A stretch of DNA of 64,000 nt, taken from assembly GCA_038521625.1 (NCBI GenBank), contig JBCBKP010000016.1:10152-74151 (forward strand). Reading direction: 5' to 3'. This document shows positions 50,808 through 59,144 of this stretch, one piece after another. The stretch comes from JBCBKP01 sp038521625. Lineage in GTDB: Bacteria; Planctomycetota; Phycisphaerae; Phycisphaerales; UBA1924. Position 1 is the stretch's first letter. The number at the start of each line of letters is the position of its first letter. Position numbers and translations under genes: made by a program. A model generated the notes under the pieces. That model ran no database searches, was not told the DNA's origin, and saw nothing but the letters and a program-made list of their open reading frames with translations.

Positions 50808-51353
50808 ATGGAAGAGACCGCCGTCTACGCCGGCAGCTTCGACCCGCCGACCAACGGCCACGTCTGGATGATCGAGCACGGCGCCAAGCTGTTCGATCGC
50901 CTGATCATCGCCGTCGCCGAGAACCCCGAGAAGAACTACTCGTTCGCGGGCGACAAGCGCATCGCGTGGCTCCGCGGCATCGCCGCCGGGTTCGAGAACG
51001 TCGAGGTCATCTCGATCGAGAACCAATTCCTCGCGCACTTCGCCCGTGACCTGGGCGTCCGCTTCGTCCTCCGCGGCATCCGCAACGAGGACGACTACCA
51101 GTACGAGCGCGCCATGCGCTACGTCAACACCGACCTGCACCCCGGCCTGACGACGGTCTTCCTCATGCCGCCCCGCGCGCTGTGCGAGGTCAGCTCCAGC
51201 TTCGTGAAGGGCATGATCGGCCCGAAGGGCTGGGAGCCGATCGTCGAGGGCTATGTCCCCGCCAGCGTCTACGCCGACCTGCGGTCCTGGGCCGAGTCAG
51301 CCGACGCCGCCCGCCCGCCCTCCAAGCTCGGCGTGACCGGCGAGGGCGAATAG
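50808..51353 (+). CDS. coaD: Phosphopantetheine adenylyltransferase
   Basis: 181 residues. Fourth step of CoA synthesis. YAGSFDPPTNGHVWMIEHG (residues 7-25) has the T/HxGH nucleotidyltransferase motif; LRGIRNEDDYQYERAMRYVN and the ISSTLVR-like segment (CEVSSSFVKGMI) are typical of PPAT. The C-terminal extension of about 20 residues is low-complexity. The start ATG is 11 bp after the glycosyltransferase stop on the same strand. Confidence 0.94.
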   Translation: MEETAVYAGSFDPPTNGHVWMIEHGAKLFDRLIIAVAENPEKNYSFAGDKRIAWLRGIAAGFENVEVISIENQFLAHFARDLGVRFVLRGIRNEDDYQYERAMRYVNTDLHPGLTTVFLMPPRALCEVSSSFVKGMIGPKGWEPIVEGYVPASVYADLRSWAESADAARPPSKLGVTGEGE

Positions 51354-51560
51354 CCCGCCGCCGCCAGGATCTGAGGCGGCCCCAGCGCCCGCAGCCCCAG
51401 CGCCCCCAGCCGCAGTGCACGCACTTCAGAGTCGCCTTCGCCGACCCGACGACCGGCCCCGACCTCAGCACAGACTCAGCCGGGCACTCACTCGTCACGA
51501 CGCCAGTCGAACGATGCCGCCCCAACACACGGATGCCGGTTGCCGGTTGCCGGATGCCGA
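51354..51560. other. Intergenic region with two repeat types
   Basis: 207 bp between convergent coaD and aroA. It starts with GC-rich cccagcgcc(c)-type iterations (51380-51415) and ends with a heptamer array (51530..51557). No gene supported. Confidence 0.5.
51530..51557. repeat. Heptamer tandem array, four units
   Basis: CGGATGC, CGGTTGC, CGGTTGC, CGGATGC in 7-bp register. It stops 3 bp before the aroA stop complement, so it sits immediately downstream of aroA on the minus strand, like the other heptamer arrays downstream of their genes. Confidence 0.75.
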
Positions 51561-52964
51561 CTACTCGTACAACCGCGCCAGCTCCCCGAAGTACCCCGGG
51601 AACGTCTTCGCCACGCACTTCGGATCGTCGATCACCACGTTCGGCCGCCGCAGCGCCACCAGCGCCAGCGCCATCGCCATCCGGTGGTCGTCGTACGTCT
51701 CGAACACGACCTCGGGGACGGACTCGCGGCAATCGACCCCGCCCCTCGGCGGCGTGATCGTCATCGCGTCCGGGTCGCCCGCCGCGTCCGCCTCGATCAC
51801 CACGCCGATCTTCGCCATCTCGTTCTGCAACGCCGCGATCCGGTCGGTCTCCTTGACCCGCAGCGTCCGCACGCCCCGCACCACGCTCGGGCCGTCCGCG
51901 AACGCGAGCACCACCGCCAGCGTCACCGCCGCGTCCGGCATGTCCGACATGTCGCACATCGTCGCGCGGATCGGATCGCCGCCACGCACCCACACGACCC
52001 GCTCCGCGCCGTGGCCGGTCTCCCAGGTGCTCGCCCCGAGCGTGCCCATCAAATCCGCGAAACCCGCGTCCCCCTGCGAGGAGCTCGGCCGCAGCCCGCG
52101 CACGCCCACCGCGTGGCTCTCCAGCAGCGCCCCCGCGCCCCAGAAGTACGTCGCCCCGCTCGCGTCCGGCTCCACGTCCAGCTCGAAGCCGCGCAGCCCC
52201 GGCAGCACCCGAAGCGTCCGCAGGTCCTCGCCCGCCCGCACGTTCGCCCCGACCTCCTCCAGCAGCTCCAGCGTCATCCGCACGTAGCTCGACGACGTGA
52301 TCTCGCCCGTCATCCGCAGCGTCAATCCGCTCGGCAGGCACGTCGCCGTCAGCAGCAGCGCGCTCACGAACTGGCTGCTCTGCGTCTTGCCGATCTCCAG
52401 CTCCTCGACCGCGAGCTCCGACGGCGGCGTCACCCGCATCGGCGGGCAGCCGTCCCGGCCGAGGTGCTCCACCGTCGCGCCCAGCGTCCGAAGCGCCTCG
52501 CCCAGCTCGCCGATCGGGCGCTGCCGCATCCGCGCGTTCCCGTCGATCACCACCGGCCCGTCGCCGCACAGCGCCGCGGCCGCCAGGAACCTCGTCGCCG
52601 TCCCCGCGTTATTTAGGTTCAGCACCGGCTCCGGCCCCGCCGGCTTCCAGCGCCCGCCGACGCCACGCACACGCAGCACCCCCGGCTCCGAACGATCGAC
52701 GCCCGCGCCGAGCTGCCGGATCGCCGCGAGCATCCGCTCGGCATCGTCCGCCTCCGCCAGCGCGTGCCGCAGCACGCTCTCGCCATCCGCCAGCGCCGCC
52801 AGCAGCAACGCCCGGTTCGTCAGGCTCTTCGAGCCCGGCGGCCGGACCGTGACCTCGAGCGGCGCCCGCCCCGGCGCACGCCGGAACAGCGGGATCGCCA
52901 GACGCCCCGGCAGCTCCGCCAGCGGCAGCCTCAGAAAGTCGAGTTCGGCCGTCCCATCACCCAT
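51561..52964 (-). CDS. aroA: 3-phosphoshikimate 1-carboxyvinyltransferase (EPSP synthase)
   Basis: 467 residues from MGDGTAELDF. Shikimate pathway step from shikimate-3-phosphate and PEP to EPSP. Signature motifs: RPPGSKSLTNRALLLAALADG (residues about 42-62, phosphate and PEP-binding Lys/Ser), NLNNAGTATRFLAAAA (normally NAGTAMR), RMRQRPIGEL, GKTQSSQFVSALLL, DASGATYFWGAGAL, RVKETDRIAAL and ETYDDHRMAMAL. The PEP loop reads LNNAGTATRF, so the residue after GTA is Thr instead of Met; class is not certain. A repeat-rich region lies upstream. Confidence 0.95.
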   Translation of the reverse strand: MGDGTAELDFLRLPLAELPGRLAIPLFRRAPGRAPLEVTVRPPGSKSLTNRALLLAALADGESVLRHALAEADDAERMLAAIRQLGAGVDRSEPGVLRVRGVGGRWKPAGPEPVLNLNNAGTATRFLAAAALCGDGPVVIDGNARMRQRPIGELGEALRTLGATVEHLGRDGCPPMRVTPPSELAVEELEIGKTQSSQFVSALLLTATCLPSGLTLRMTGEITSSSYVRMTLELLEEVGANVRAGEDLRTLRVLPGLRGFELDVEPDASGATYFWGAGALLESHAVGVRGLRPSSSQGDAGFADLMGTLGASTWETGHGAERVVWVRGGDPIRATMCDMSDMPDAAVTLAVVLAFADGPSVVRGVRTLRVKETDRIAALQNEMAKIGVVIEADAAGDPDAMTITPPRGGVDCRESVPEVVFETYDDHRMAMALALVALRRPNVVIDDPKCVAKTFPGYFGELARLYE

Positions 52965-53063
52965 CGCGGGCGGAGTGTAGTGGGGCCCCGCCCCGCCCAC
53001 GCACAACGAGAATCGCCCCGCCCGAACCCATCGGTTCCAAACATCCTTGACCCCGATTAGCGA

Positions 53064-53237
53064 CCGGAGCATCAGCGACGGGCTTGACTCGCGGGCGGAT
53101 GCCCGCGACGCGGCTGAGCCGCCGGAGCATCAGCGACGGGCTTGACTCGCGGGCGGATGCCCGCGACGCGGCTGAGCCGCCGGAGCATCAGCGACGGGCT
53201 TGACTCGCGGGCGGATGCCCGCGACGCGACCGAGCCG
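53064..53237. repeat. 58-bp tandem repeat, three units, each with a hairpin
   Basis: Units start at 53064, 53122 and 53180. The first two are identical; the third has a few changes near its end (GACCGAGCCG), and a short fourth start (CCAGAGCGTGAGCGA) follows. Every unit contains TCGCGGGC, GGAT, GCCCGCGA, an 8-bp perfect stem with 4-nt loop. The array lies between groES stop and aroA start, all minus strand. Confidence 0.95.
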
Positions 53238-53287
53238 CCAGAGCGTGAGCGAGGCGGAGGGGGCTTCGGGGCCTCGCTTCGGCTTCC

Positions 53288-53329
53288 CCGATGCCCGATG
53301 CCTGATGCCCGATGCCCGATGCCTGATGC
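53288..53329. repeat. Heptamer tandem array, six units
   Basis: CCGATGC, CCGATGC, CTGATGC, CCGATGC, CCGATGC, CTGATGC. Located 5 bp beyond the groES-like stop. Compare 45646..45708. Confidence 0.9.
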
Positions 53330-53334
53330 CCCGC

Positions 53335-53679
53335 TCAATCCACCTCACGCCGGAACACCGCCACCACGTCCTCCGCCGGGATCACGAACAGCCGGTTGTC
53401 CCCCTCGAAATCCACCGGGATCCCGTGCTTGGGGTTGAACAGCACCCGGTCGTACTGCCGGATCGGGTAATCCTCGTCCCGCTCGATCTGCGCCGAGATC
53501 GCCACCACGCGCCCCGTCAAGGTCGGGATCTCGATCTTGTCCGGCAGGTGCAGCCCGCTCTTGGTCTGCTTGCGGTCCTCGTCCTTGCGGATCAGGACAC
53601 GCGCGCCCACCGGCTCGACGACCTCCAGCTTCGCGTCGATCTTGCTCTCGGACGGATCCGGCTTCTTCCTGCTCGCCAT
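53335..53679 (-). CDS. groES: GroES-like co-chaperonin
   Basis: 114 residues, longer than the 95-100 norm because of a charged N-terminal extension (ASRKKPDPSESKIDAKLEV). Cpn10 features: VEPVGARVLIRKDE (residues about 20-33), a mobile-loop-like segment SGLHLPDKIEIPTLTGRVVA (canonical GIVLPD), ISAQIERDEDYPIRQYDRVLFN (usual GD.V.f.) and RLFVIPAEDVVAVF (end dimer strand). No groEL adjoins, and the mobile-loop IVL is replaced by HL, so partner recognition may differ. Planctomycetes commonly carry several groES copies. Confidence 0.85.
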   Translation of the reverse strand: MASRKKPDPSESKIDAKLEVVEPVGARVLIRKDEDRKQTKSGLHLPDKIEIPTLTGRVVAISAQIERDEDYPIRQYDRVLFNPKHGIPVDFEGDNRLFVIPAEDVVAVFRREVD

Positions 53680-53701
53680 CGGCGATGCTAGGGGCGGCCG
53701 T

Positions 53702-54463
53702 CTACCCCATCGCGATCAGGCCGCCCGGCATCCGGCTCCGATCGACGAACGGCTGAAGATGCCGACCCGGGCACGCCGTCGGCGCCCACTCCCGGTGTGT
53801 GTGCACCTGCCGCGCCGTCAGGCGGTACTTGCCCGTCAGCTGCGAGACGAACCGCTCCAGCGACCCCAGCGCCTTCTCCGACGGGCGCTCGCGCTCGAAG
53901 TTGCCCAGCACCAGCACGCCGATGTTGTGCTCGTTGTGGTCGCGCACGTGCGCGCCCTGCAGCTCCAGCGGACGCGCCGCCCAAACCCGACCACCCGGGT
54001 CGATCGCGAAGTGGTACCCGACGTCCGCCCAGCCGCGGCCCACGTGCGACCGACGGATCTTCTCGAGCCGCTCCGCCGCGTCGCCGTAGTGCGGCGAGCC
54101 GAATGCGTCCATCCCGTCGTGATGGATCGTCACCGCCGAAATCCGGCGCATCGGGTCCGCCAGCCGCCGGTTCGGCCCGTACGTCGCCCACGCGCGGCGC
54201 GGGATGACACCCGAGGGCACGCTGTAGTCCGTCGCGCCCTCGCGCGCGAGCACGCTCGGCTCATACGTCGGCCGCGGCCCCAGCTTGCGGTACGCCGGGT
54301 CGTCCGGGATCGGCGCACCGACCTGACCCACCGGCTGCTCGCTCGCGCAGCCCGACAGCGCAAGCCCCGCCGCCCCCATCGACAGCACGCGCAGCGCCTC
54401 GCGCCGGCCCGCTCGCCCGTCGCTCCGCCCGCGGCTCGGTCCTTCTCGGTTCGCTTCGTTCAC
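53702..54463 (-). CDS. Tat-exported amidase_2/PGRP-type lipoprotein
   Basis: 253 residues from GTG 54463, preceded by GGAGAGGC. Signal RREALRVLSMGAAGLALSGC combines a twin-arginine motif with a lipobox. The catalytic domain is of the AmpD/PGRP amidase type: zinc ligands in SAVTIHHDG, VHTHREWAP and TACPGRHL, plus YHFAIDPGGRVWAARP and HNEHNIGVLVLGNF. It should cleave the N-acetylmuramoyl-L-alanine bond in peptidoglycan or its fragments. It is a stand-alone gene; the groES-like gene follows. Confidence 0.9.
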   Translation of the reverse strand: MNEANREGPSRGRSDGRAGRREALRVLSMGAAGLALSGCASEQPVGQVGAPIPDDPAYRKLGPRPTYEPSVLAREGATDYSVPSGVIPRRAWATYGPNRRLADPMRRISAVTIHHDGMDAFGSPHYGDAAERLEKIRRSHVGRGWADVGYHFAIDPGGRVWAARPLELQGAHVRDHNEHNIGVLVLGNFERERPSEKALGSLERFVSQLTGKYRLTARQVHTHREWAPTACPGRHLQPFVDRSRMPGGLIAMG

Positions 54464-54853
54464 ACGCCTCTCCAACGCTCGTCGCAGCGGGGCGGGATCA
54501 ACTCTGTGCATCGGTCCATCGGAGCCATCGCCCGCAGACGTCCAACGAAGACGACGGTGCGGAATCTGTCAGGGTCAGGCCGTGCGGGTTCTCCAGCAGC
54601 CTACCGCATTCACGCGTCACAGACACCGACCATCGGCCCGACCCGCACCCACACCCACCTCCGCGGATGCACGCCTCCGCATCGGCGTCCAGCACCCATC
54701 CGCCTCCCCCGTCGCCGACGGGGGAGGTGCCGAGCGCAGCGAGGCGGAGGGGGCTTCTCCCACTCTCACTCGCCTCCCCATCGCCCACCGCCTCAGCTCC
54801 GATGCCTTCCTCCCGCTCCCTCCGGGAGAGGGCCGGGGTGAGGGCTTCTCTTC
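54464..54853. other. Intergenic region with repeat hairpins
   Basis: 390 bp. It contains a perfect 11-bp hairpin (54703..54727), a copy of AGCGAGGCGGAGGGGGCTTC also found near 53248, and a CTCCCTCCGGGAG-type repeat (54811..54845). No gene supported. Confidence 0.55.
54703..54727. repeat. Perfect 11-bp hairpin downstream of asnB
   Basis: CCTCCCCCGTC and GACGGGGGAGG with a 3-nt loop. It precedes TGCCGAGCGCAGCGAGGCGG. Lies 127 bp past the asnB stop (minus strand); no T-run. Could be a transcription stop or part of the dispersed repeat. Confidence 0.6.
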
Positions 54854-57013
54854 CTACCTCTTCTCCTCAGTCCCCAGTCCCAAACCTCCAGTCCCATTCC
54901 GCCTCACCCCCTCCAGCCACCGACACCAGATCGACAAGACCAACAGCATGTACAGCCGCTGCCCGTGGTCCCGCCCGTGCCACGGGTTCAGCGAGGCCTC
55001 GCCCGCCTTGTCGTGCTCCCTCAGCATCGTCCGGACGAACGCCATGTTCAGCTCCACCCCCGCCTCGGCCAGCCCCGGGAACGGCTCGGCCGATTCCAGA
55101 TGGTCGTACAGCAGCTGCCGCATCCCGCCGTAGTCCGTCCGGAACCACTCCGAGATCGGGATCGCGAACCCGCGCTTCGGCCGATCGACGATCCGGTCCG
55201 GCAGGTACCTCCGGGCGACCTGCTTGAGCAACCCCTTCCGGCCGTGGGCTACGAGCAGTCGCTTGAGCTGTTGCGTCGCAAGCAGCAGCCTGCGATCCAG
55301 GAACGGGGCGCGGGTCTCGACCGGCACGCTCATCGAAGCGGAGTCCACCTTGCGTAGATAGTCGCCCGGGAGCGTAAAGTCGAAGTCGGCGTGCCTGGCC
55401 ACCCACGGTTTCTCTTCTTGTGTAAATGCGTCAGGAAGCTCCGCCTTGGCCGCCAGCAGCCGGCTCGCATCCGGTGCCTCGAAGATCGCGAGGAGGCTGT
55501 TATACGACATTCGCCGATACGCCCGGAGTAGCCTCGCTGCGAGGGTCGACCAAGACCTCGGATTCCGTTCCGGCAGGAGCGGTTCGAAGAGTCCGAGCAC
55601 GGGTACGATCGATGTGAGAATCTCCCATTTGCCGGAGAAGGCGAAGTAGCGTTGATAACCGACGAACAACTCGTCACCGCCGTCGCCGGTCAGCAGCACC
55701 GGCGCAATCGTGCTCGCAGCTCTGCAAGCCCAGTACGTGGGCAGCAGCGAACTGTCGCCGAGCGGGATGCCAGTCTGCTCGATCAGGTGTACGAGATCGC
55801 CGGCCGCGCTCGGTTCGCAATCGATGGTGGCGTGATCCGTGCCCAAGTGTTCGGCAACCTGACGGGCGGCATCGGATTCATCGAATCGCGGGTCGGACAT
55901 GCGCACGCAAACCGTCTTCAGAGATCCGGTAAGGCGGTGGGCGTGTGCGCAGACGATCGAAGAATCGATGCCACCGGAGAGCAGCGCTGCGATGGGGCGG
56001 TCCGCGTCGAGCCGATCGATGACGCACTCGCGAATGAGCGTGTCAATCGGGCCGACGCGATCATCGGCGAGCGCTTTGGTTGACCAGGCGAGAAGGCGTC
56101 TCTGTTCCGGTTCTGCGAGCGACTTTCCGAATCTCCGGTCAATCGCATCTCGGGCCGCCGCTTCTCGCCGCGCAGCTTCTCTGTCGTGCTCGTTCGGGTC
56201 CGCATCTGAGTAGATCGCCGAGAAGAGTCGTCGGGCGCTGTGACACGACTGATCGATCGGTCCGAGCGTCGGGTGGTGCCCGAAACCCAGCCACTTCGGG
56301 ATCGAACGCCTGCTCGGAATCGGACGCGACAGCAGAGGGACGATGCCCGTCAAGACACTCGAGAAGAAGATCGGAGTACTCTCGTCGTACGTCCTATCTC
56401 CCAGGGATATCCCGTCCGATCCGTACCACAGAGGTCTTTCTCCGAAGAAGTCGGTCGCGCCGATCAGCGTCGATGAGTCGCGGTCCCAGATCGAAGCGGC
56501 GGCCGTTGATTCATTCTCTATCCACTCCTGGAGATCCCAGCCCCACTCGCGCCACCCATGCACCAAGACCTCGGTGTCGCTGTGGTCCGTCTCGAACCGG
56601 TGCCCCTCGGCCTCCAGCTCCGCCCGGAGCTCGCGGTGGTTGTAGATGCATCCGTTGAATACCACCGCCACCACGCGACGATCGGGCTCCAACTCGCTCG
56701 CCACGATCGGCGTCTCGCCAGGCCCATACGTCAGATCCGGCCGCAGACGCTCGCCGTCGTGCACCATCGGCTGGTGCCCGCCCGCGTGATCGATGATGCT
56801 CAGACGCCGGTGCACGAACGCGACGTCCACGACCGTCCTGTCCGCGCGAACCGACCGGTCGCGGAATCGGCCCGCCCCGTCCGGGCCCCGGTGCTTGATC
56901 GATTCGTCCAGGACGTCCAGCCACGACTCCGGGATCGACTCAAGATGCGGCGGCGGACCACCGCCCGAATCCCCGGGTGACCACGTCCGCAGGATGCCCG
57001 CGATGCCGCACAC
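54854..57013 (-). CDS. asnB: Asparagine synthase (glutamine-hydrolysing)
   Basis: 719 residues, longer than the usual 550-650. Starts MCGIAGIL, with Cys2 the glutaminase nucleophile. Glutaminase domain includes RGPDGAGRF, FVHRRLSIID, VVAVVFNGCIYNHRELR and SDTEVLVHGWREWG. Synthase domain has the ATP PP-motif LLSGGIDSSIVCAHA and ARQVAEHLGTDHATID, LLTGDGGDELFVGYQRY, MSVPVETRAPFLDRRLL. The extra length is in the middle (about 235-300, with an acidic HDREAARREAAARDA stretch). May make free asparagine or, as in PEP-CTERM/exopolysaccharide loci, modify another amide. The next gene is a beta-helix protein. Confidence 0.93.
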   Translation of the reverse strand: MCGIAGILRTWSPGDSGGGPPPHLESIPESWLDVLDESIKHRGPDGAGRFRDRSVRADRTVVDVAFVHRRLSIIDHAGGHQPMVHDGERLRPDLTYGPGETPIVASELEPDRRVVAVVFNGCIYNHRELRAELEAEGHRFETDHSDTEVLVHGWREWGWDLQEWIENESTAAASIWDRDSSTLIGATDFFGERPLWYGSDGISLGDRTYDESTPIFFSSVLTGIVPLLSRPIPSRRSIPKWLGFGHHPTLGPIDQSCHSARRLFSAIYSDADPNEHDREAARREAAARDAIDRRFGKSLAEPEQRRLLAWSTKALADDRVGPIDTLIRECVIDRLDADRPIAALLSGGIDSSIVCAHAHRLTGSLKTVCVRMSDPRFDESDAARQVAEHLGTDHATIDCEPSAAGDLVHLIEQTGIPLGDSSLLPTYWACRAASTIAPVLLTGDGGDELFVGYQRYFAFSGKWEILTSIVPVLGLFEPLLPERNPRSWSTLAARLLRAYRRMSYNSLLAIFEAPDASRLLAAKAELPDAFTQEEKPWVARHADFDFTLPGDYLRKVDSASMSVPVETRAPFLDRRLLLATQQLKRLLVAHGRKGLLKQVARRYLPDRIVDRPKRGFAIPISEWFRTDYGGMRQLLYDHLESAEPFPGLAEAGVELNMAFVRTMLREHDKAGEASLNPWHGRDHGQRLYMLLVLSIWCRWLEGVRRNGTGGLGLGTEEKR

Positions 57014-57034
57014 GCGGCGGATGGTAATGGCCGA

Positions 57035-58396
57035 TCAGGGGTCCGGCTCGCCGGCCTTCAGGCAGAAGTTCACGTACGGGCTGAACGTCTGGATCAGCCC
57101 CGTCTGCGTCAGCTGCGCCCCGGTCGTGCTGCCCGCGCCGGTGTAGGCGCCGCAGCCGCGCACATCCCGGATGCTCTTGTTGTTGATCACGATCTGGGTG
57201 AAGCCGGCGCCGCCCTCGCCGACCCAGCCGTAGCGGTTCCGCGTCGTCAGATTCCGCTCGATCACGCAGTCGGTGCCGAGCGCCCGGATCCCCGTCGGCC
57301 AGTTCCCGATCCCGCTCCGCCCCTGGTCCGAGCCACGACCCGAGTTGCTCGCGTGGTTGTCCGTGATGTGGCAGCGCGCGCCGGTCACGATGCCGTGGAT
57401 CCGATTCGAGTCCGCGTTGCAATGCCGCACCTGCGCATCGTCGCCGGTCACGATGCCGTGCACCTCGTTGTTCCGCGCGTTGCACCCGATCACCGTCGAG
57501 CCGCTGCCCACCGAGATCCCGTCGCTGCTGTTCCCCTCGGCGTTGCAGCCGGTGAGCGTCGATCCGGTCAGCACCCGGATGCCCGTGCCCCCGTTGCCCG
57601 ACGCCCCGCAGTCGCTCACGGTCATGCCGACCCCGCCGACGATGCCCGAGCCGCGGTTGTCGTGCGCCCCGCACGAATCGAGCACGCCCGACCCGCCGAC
57701 GATGATCCCCGCCGCGTTGCCCTCGGCGTGGCAGCCGCGCAGCACCGCGCCGTCGTTGATCACGAACCCGTCGCCCTCGCAGCCGTGCACGACCACGCGG
57801 TCGAATACACCGCCGTCGGCCACCAGCCCGGCCCCCGGCCCGCCCGAGATCGTCACGTCGCGCACGCGGGCGTCGTCGCCCAGCATCACCGAGGGGAATA
57901 GCTCGAGGTCGCCCGCCTCGTCGATCTGCAGGTCCTCGAGCACGCACGAGCCGTTGCGCCCGTCCGAGTGCACCGCCGAGCCGCTCCAGCCCGTCATGCC
58001 GCCGTTGCGGATCCGCACCCGCTCGACGTCCGGCGCCAGCTGGATCGCGTGCAGGCCCACGATCGGGCCCGCGACGCCGTCGGCGTCCGCGAGCCGGCCG
58101 ACCATCGTGAAGCCCATCAGATCGATCCGCACGTCGCTGGCCTCGACCAGGATCGCCGGCGTCGTCCCCGTCGAGGACCGGTGCGTGTAGCCCCCGGTCA
58201 GGTAGTAGCTGCCCGCCGACTTGATCACGACCGGCAGGTCCGCCGGGTCGATCGCCGTCCGCGGCTCGACCTCGCCCAGCGGCTTCTCCGTCGGTGAGAC
58301 CGGCCCCGCCGGCGGCGAGAGCTGGGCGGTGGCGGTCGTCGCGACCAGAGCGAGAGCGGCGGCGTGCAACCCGCACAGCAGACATAACTTCGGCAT
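57035..58396 (-). CDS. Secreted right-handed beta-helix repeat protein
   Basis: 453 residues. Signal peptide with LCGLHAAALALVATTATAQ. From about 100 to 400 it is built of 20-25-residue turns with G-N-x-x-G-I-x-V pattern (AEGNAAGIIVGGSGVLDSC, GAHDNRGSGIVGGVGMTVSDC, GASGNGGTGIRVLTGSTLTGC, NAEGNSSDGISVGSGSTVIGC), the hallmark of parallel beta-helix/pectate-lyase-like folds. Cys residues recur about every 23 residues and may stack as a ladder. Likely sugar-binding or polysaccharide-modifying but catalytic residues are not visible. A few bases downstream of a long gap after 58521. Confidence 0.85.
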   Translation of the reverse strand: MPKLCLLCGLHAAALALVATTATAQLSPPAGPVSPTEKPLGEVEPRTAIDPADLPVVIKSAGSYYLTGGYTHRSSTGTTPAILVEASDVRIDLMGFTMVGRLADADGVAGPIVGLHAIQLAPDVERVRIRNGGMTGWSGSAVHSDGRNGSCVLEDLQIDEAGDLELFPSVMLGDDARVRDVTISGGPGAGLVADGGVFDRVVVHGCEGDGFVINDGAVLRGCHAEGNAAGIIVGGSGVLDSCGAHDNRGSGIVGGVGMTVSDCGASGNGGTGIRVLTGSTLTGCNAEGNSSDGISVGSGSTVIGCNARNNEVHGIVTGDDAQVRHCNADSNRIHGIVTGARCHITDNHASNSGRGSDQGRSGIGNWPTGIRALGTDCVIERNLTTRNRYGWVGEGGAGFTQIVINNKSIRDVRGCGAYTGAGSTTGAQLTQTGLIQTFSPYVNFCLKAGEPDP

Positions 58397-58520
58397 CGTG
58401 GATCCCCTCAGAGCCCCGACCGAGACTACCGCGGTACGCCATCCCCGCCGCCCCCGGAATCCACGCCCGCCCGAGAACCGGGAGAAGCACCGATCCCGCC
58501 GATCCCGCCGGCCCCGAGGG
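58397..58520. promoter_or_regulatory. Intergenic region upstream of the beta-helix gene
   Basis: 124 bp with short GATCCCGCC iterations. No clear operator. Confidence 0.3.
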
Positions 58521-59126
58521 TCAGAGACCCGTCGGCGCGTCCGGCTCCGTCCCGGCCCGGGCCCGCTCCAGCCGATCGCGTCGCCGGCGCTCGATCCGCG
58601 CCCGCTTGGCCCGGATGTGGTTGTCGTGGTACGTGCCGCTCCGCAGGCCCCAGAACGTGTGCACCGTCCGCGTGATCACCAGCGCCGCGCAGTACGCGAC
58701 GATCACCGCCGTGTACGGCCGCCAGTCCGCGAACCGCTGCAGCGCCTCCATCCCGCCCATCGCCAGCAGGTAGTACAGCGGGCTGATCACCGCGCGCTCG
58801 ACCTGGATCTTCGTCGCGTCGTGGATCGGGTGCGGGGCCGAGGCCGAGAGCTCGAGCTCCTCTCGCTTGCTCGCGCCGCGCATCGGCCGCCAGTGGTTCG
58901 CGATCCAGTGCAGCGCTGCGAAGATCGCCAGGTCCAGCACGATGTCCGCCGCCGCCGAGAACAGCGTGTAGCCCAGCGACGGCCAGTCCGTGCCGATCAC
59001 ACGCTTCATGATCGCCAGGATGCCCGCGACCACCAGCGTGCTCAGCAGCCCCGCGGCGACGACGTTCGCGTTGATGTTGACGACGCGCTTGCGCTGGTAG
59101 AAGCGGAACAGCCTCCGGTGCGGCAT
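58521..59126 (-). CDS. Four-helix membrane protein, unknown function
   Basis: 201 residues. Four predicted transmembrane helices (about 22-40, 53-75, 114-132 and 136-156), then an Arg-rich C-terminal tail (HIRAKRARIERRRRDRLERA). Parts such as YQRKRVVNINANVVAAGLL and HDNHIRAKRAR are notable but I do not recognise a family. Located 18 bp downstream of the ugd stop on the same strand and possibly co-transcribed. Confidence 0.55.
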   Translation of the reverse strand: MPHRRLFRFYQRKRVVNINANVVAAGLLSTLVVAGILAIMKRVIGTDWPSLGYTLFSAAADIVLDLAIFAALHWIANHWRPMRGASKREELELSASAPHPIHDATKIQVERAVISPLYYLLAMGGMEALQRFADWRPYTAVIVAYCAALVITRTVHTFWGLRSGTYHDNHIRAKRARIERRRRDRLERARAGTEPDAPTGL

Positions 59127-59144
59127 CCGGCGACTCCCCGGGCG

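Larger units (their letters stand above)
52965..53334. other. Repeat-rich region between groES and aroA
   Basis: 370 bp. It consists mostly of a 58-bp tandem array (53064..53237) and a heptamer array (53288..53329), with a GAGGCGGAGGGGGCTTC copy between. The aroA promoter must lie in the leftmost 100 bp. No gene supported. Confidence 0.6.

Noticed and set aside
45646..53329. CRISPR-like direct repeats
   Set aside because: Heptamers and the 58-bp tandem units are contiguous with no unique spacers, and no cas gene is present.
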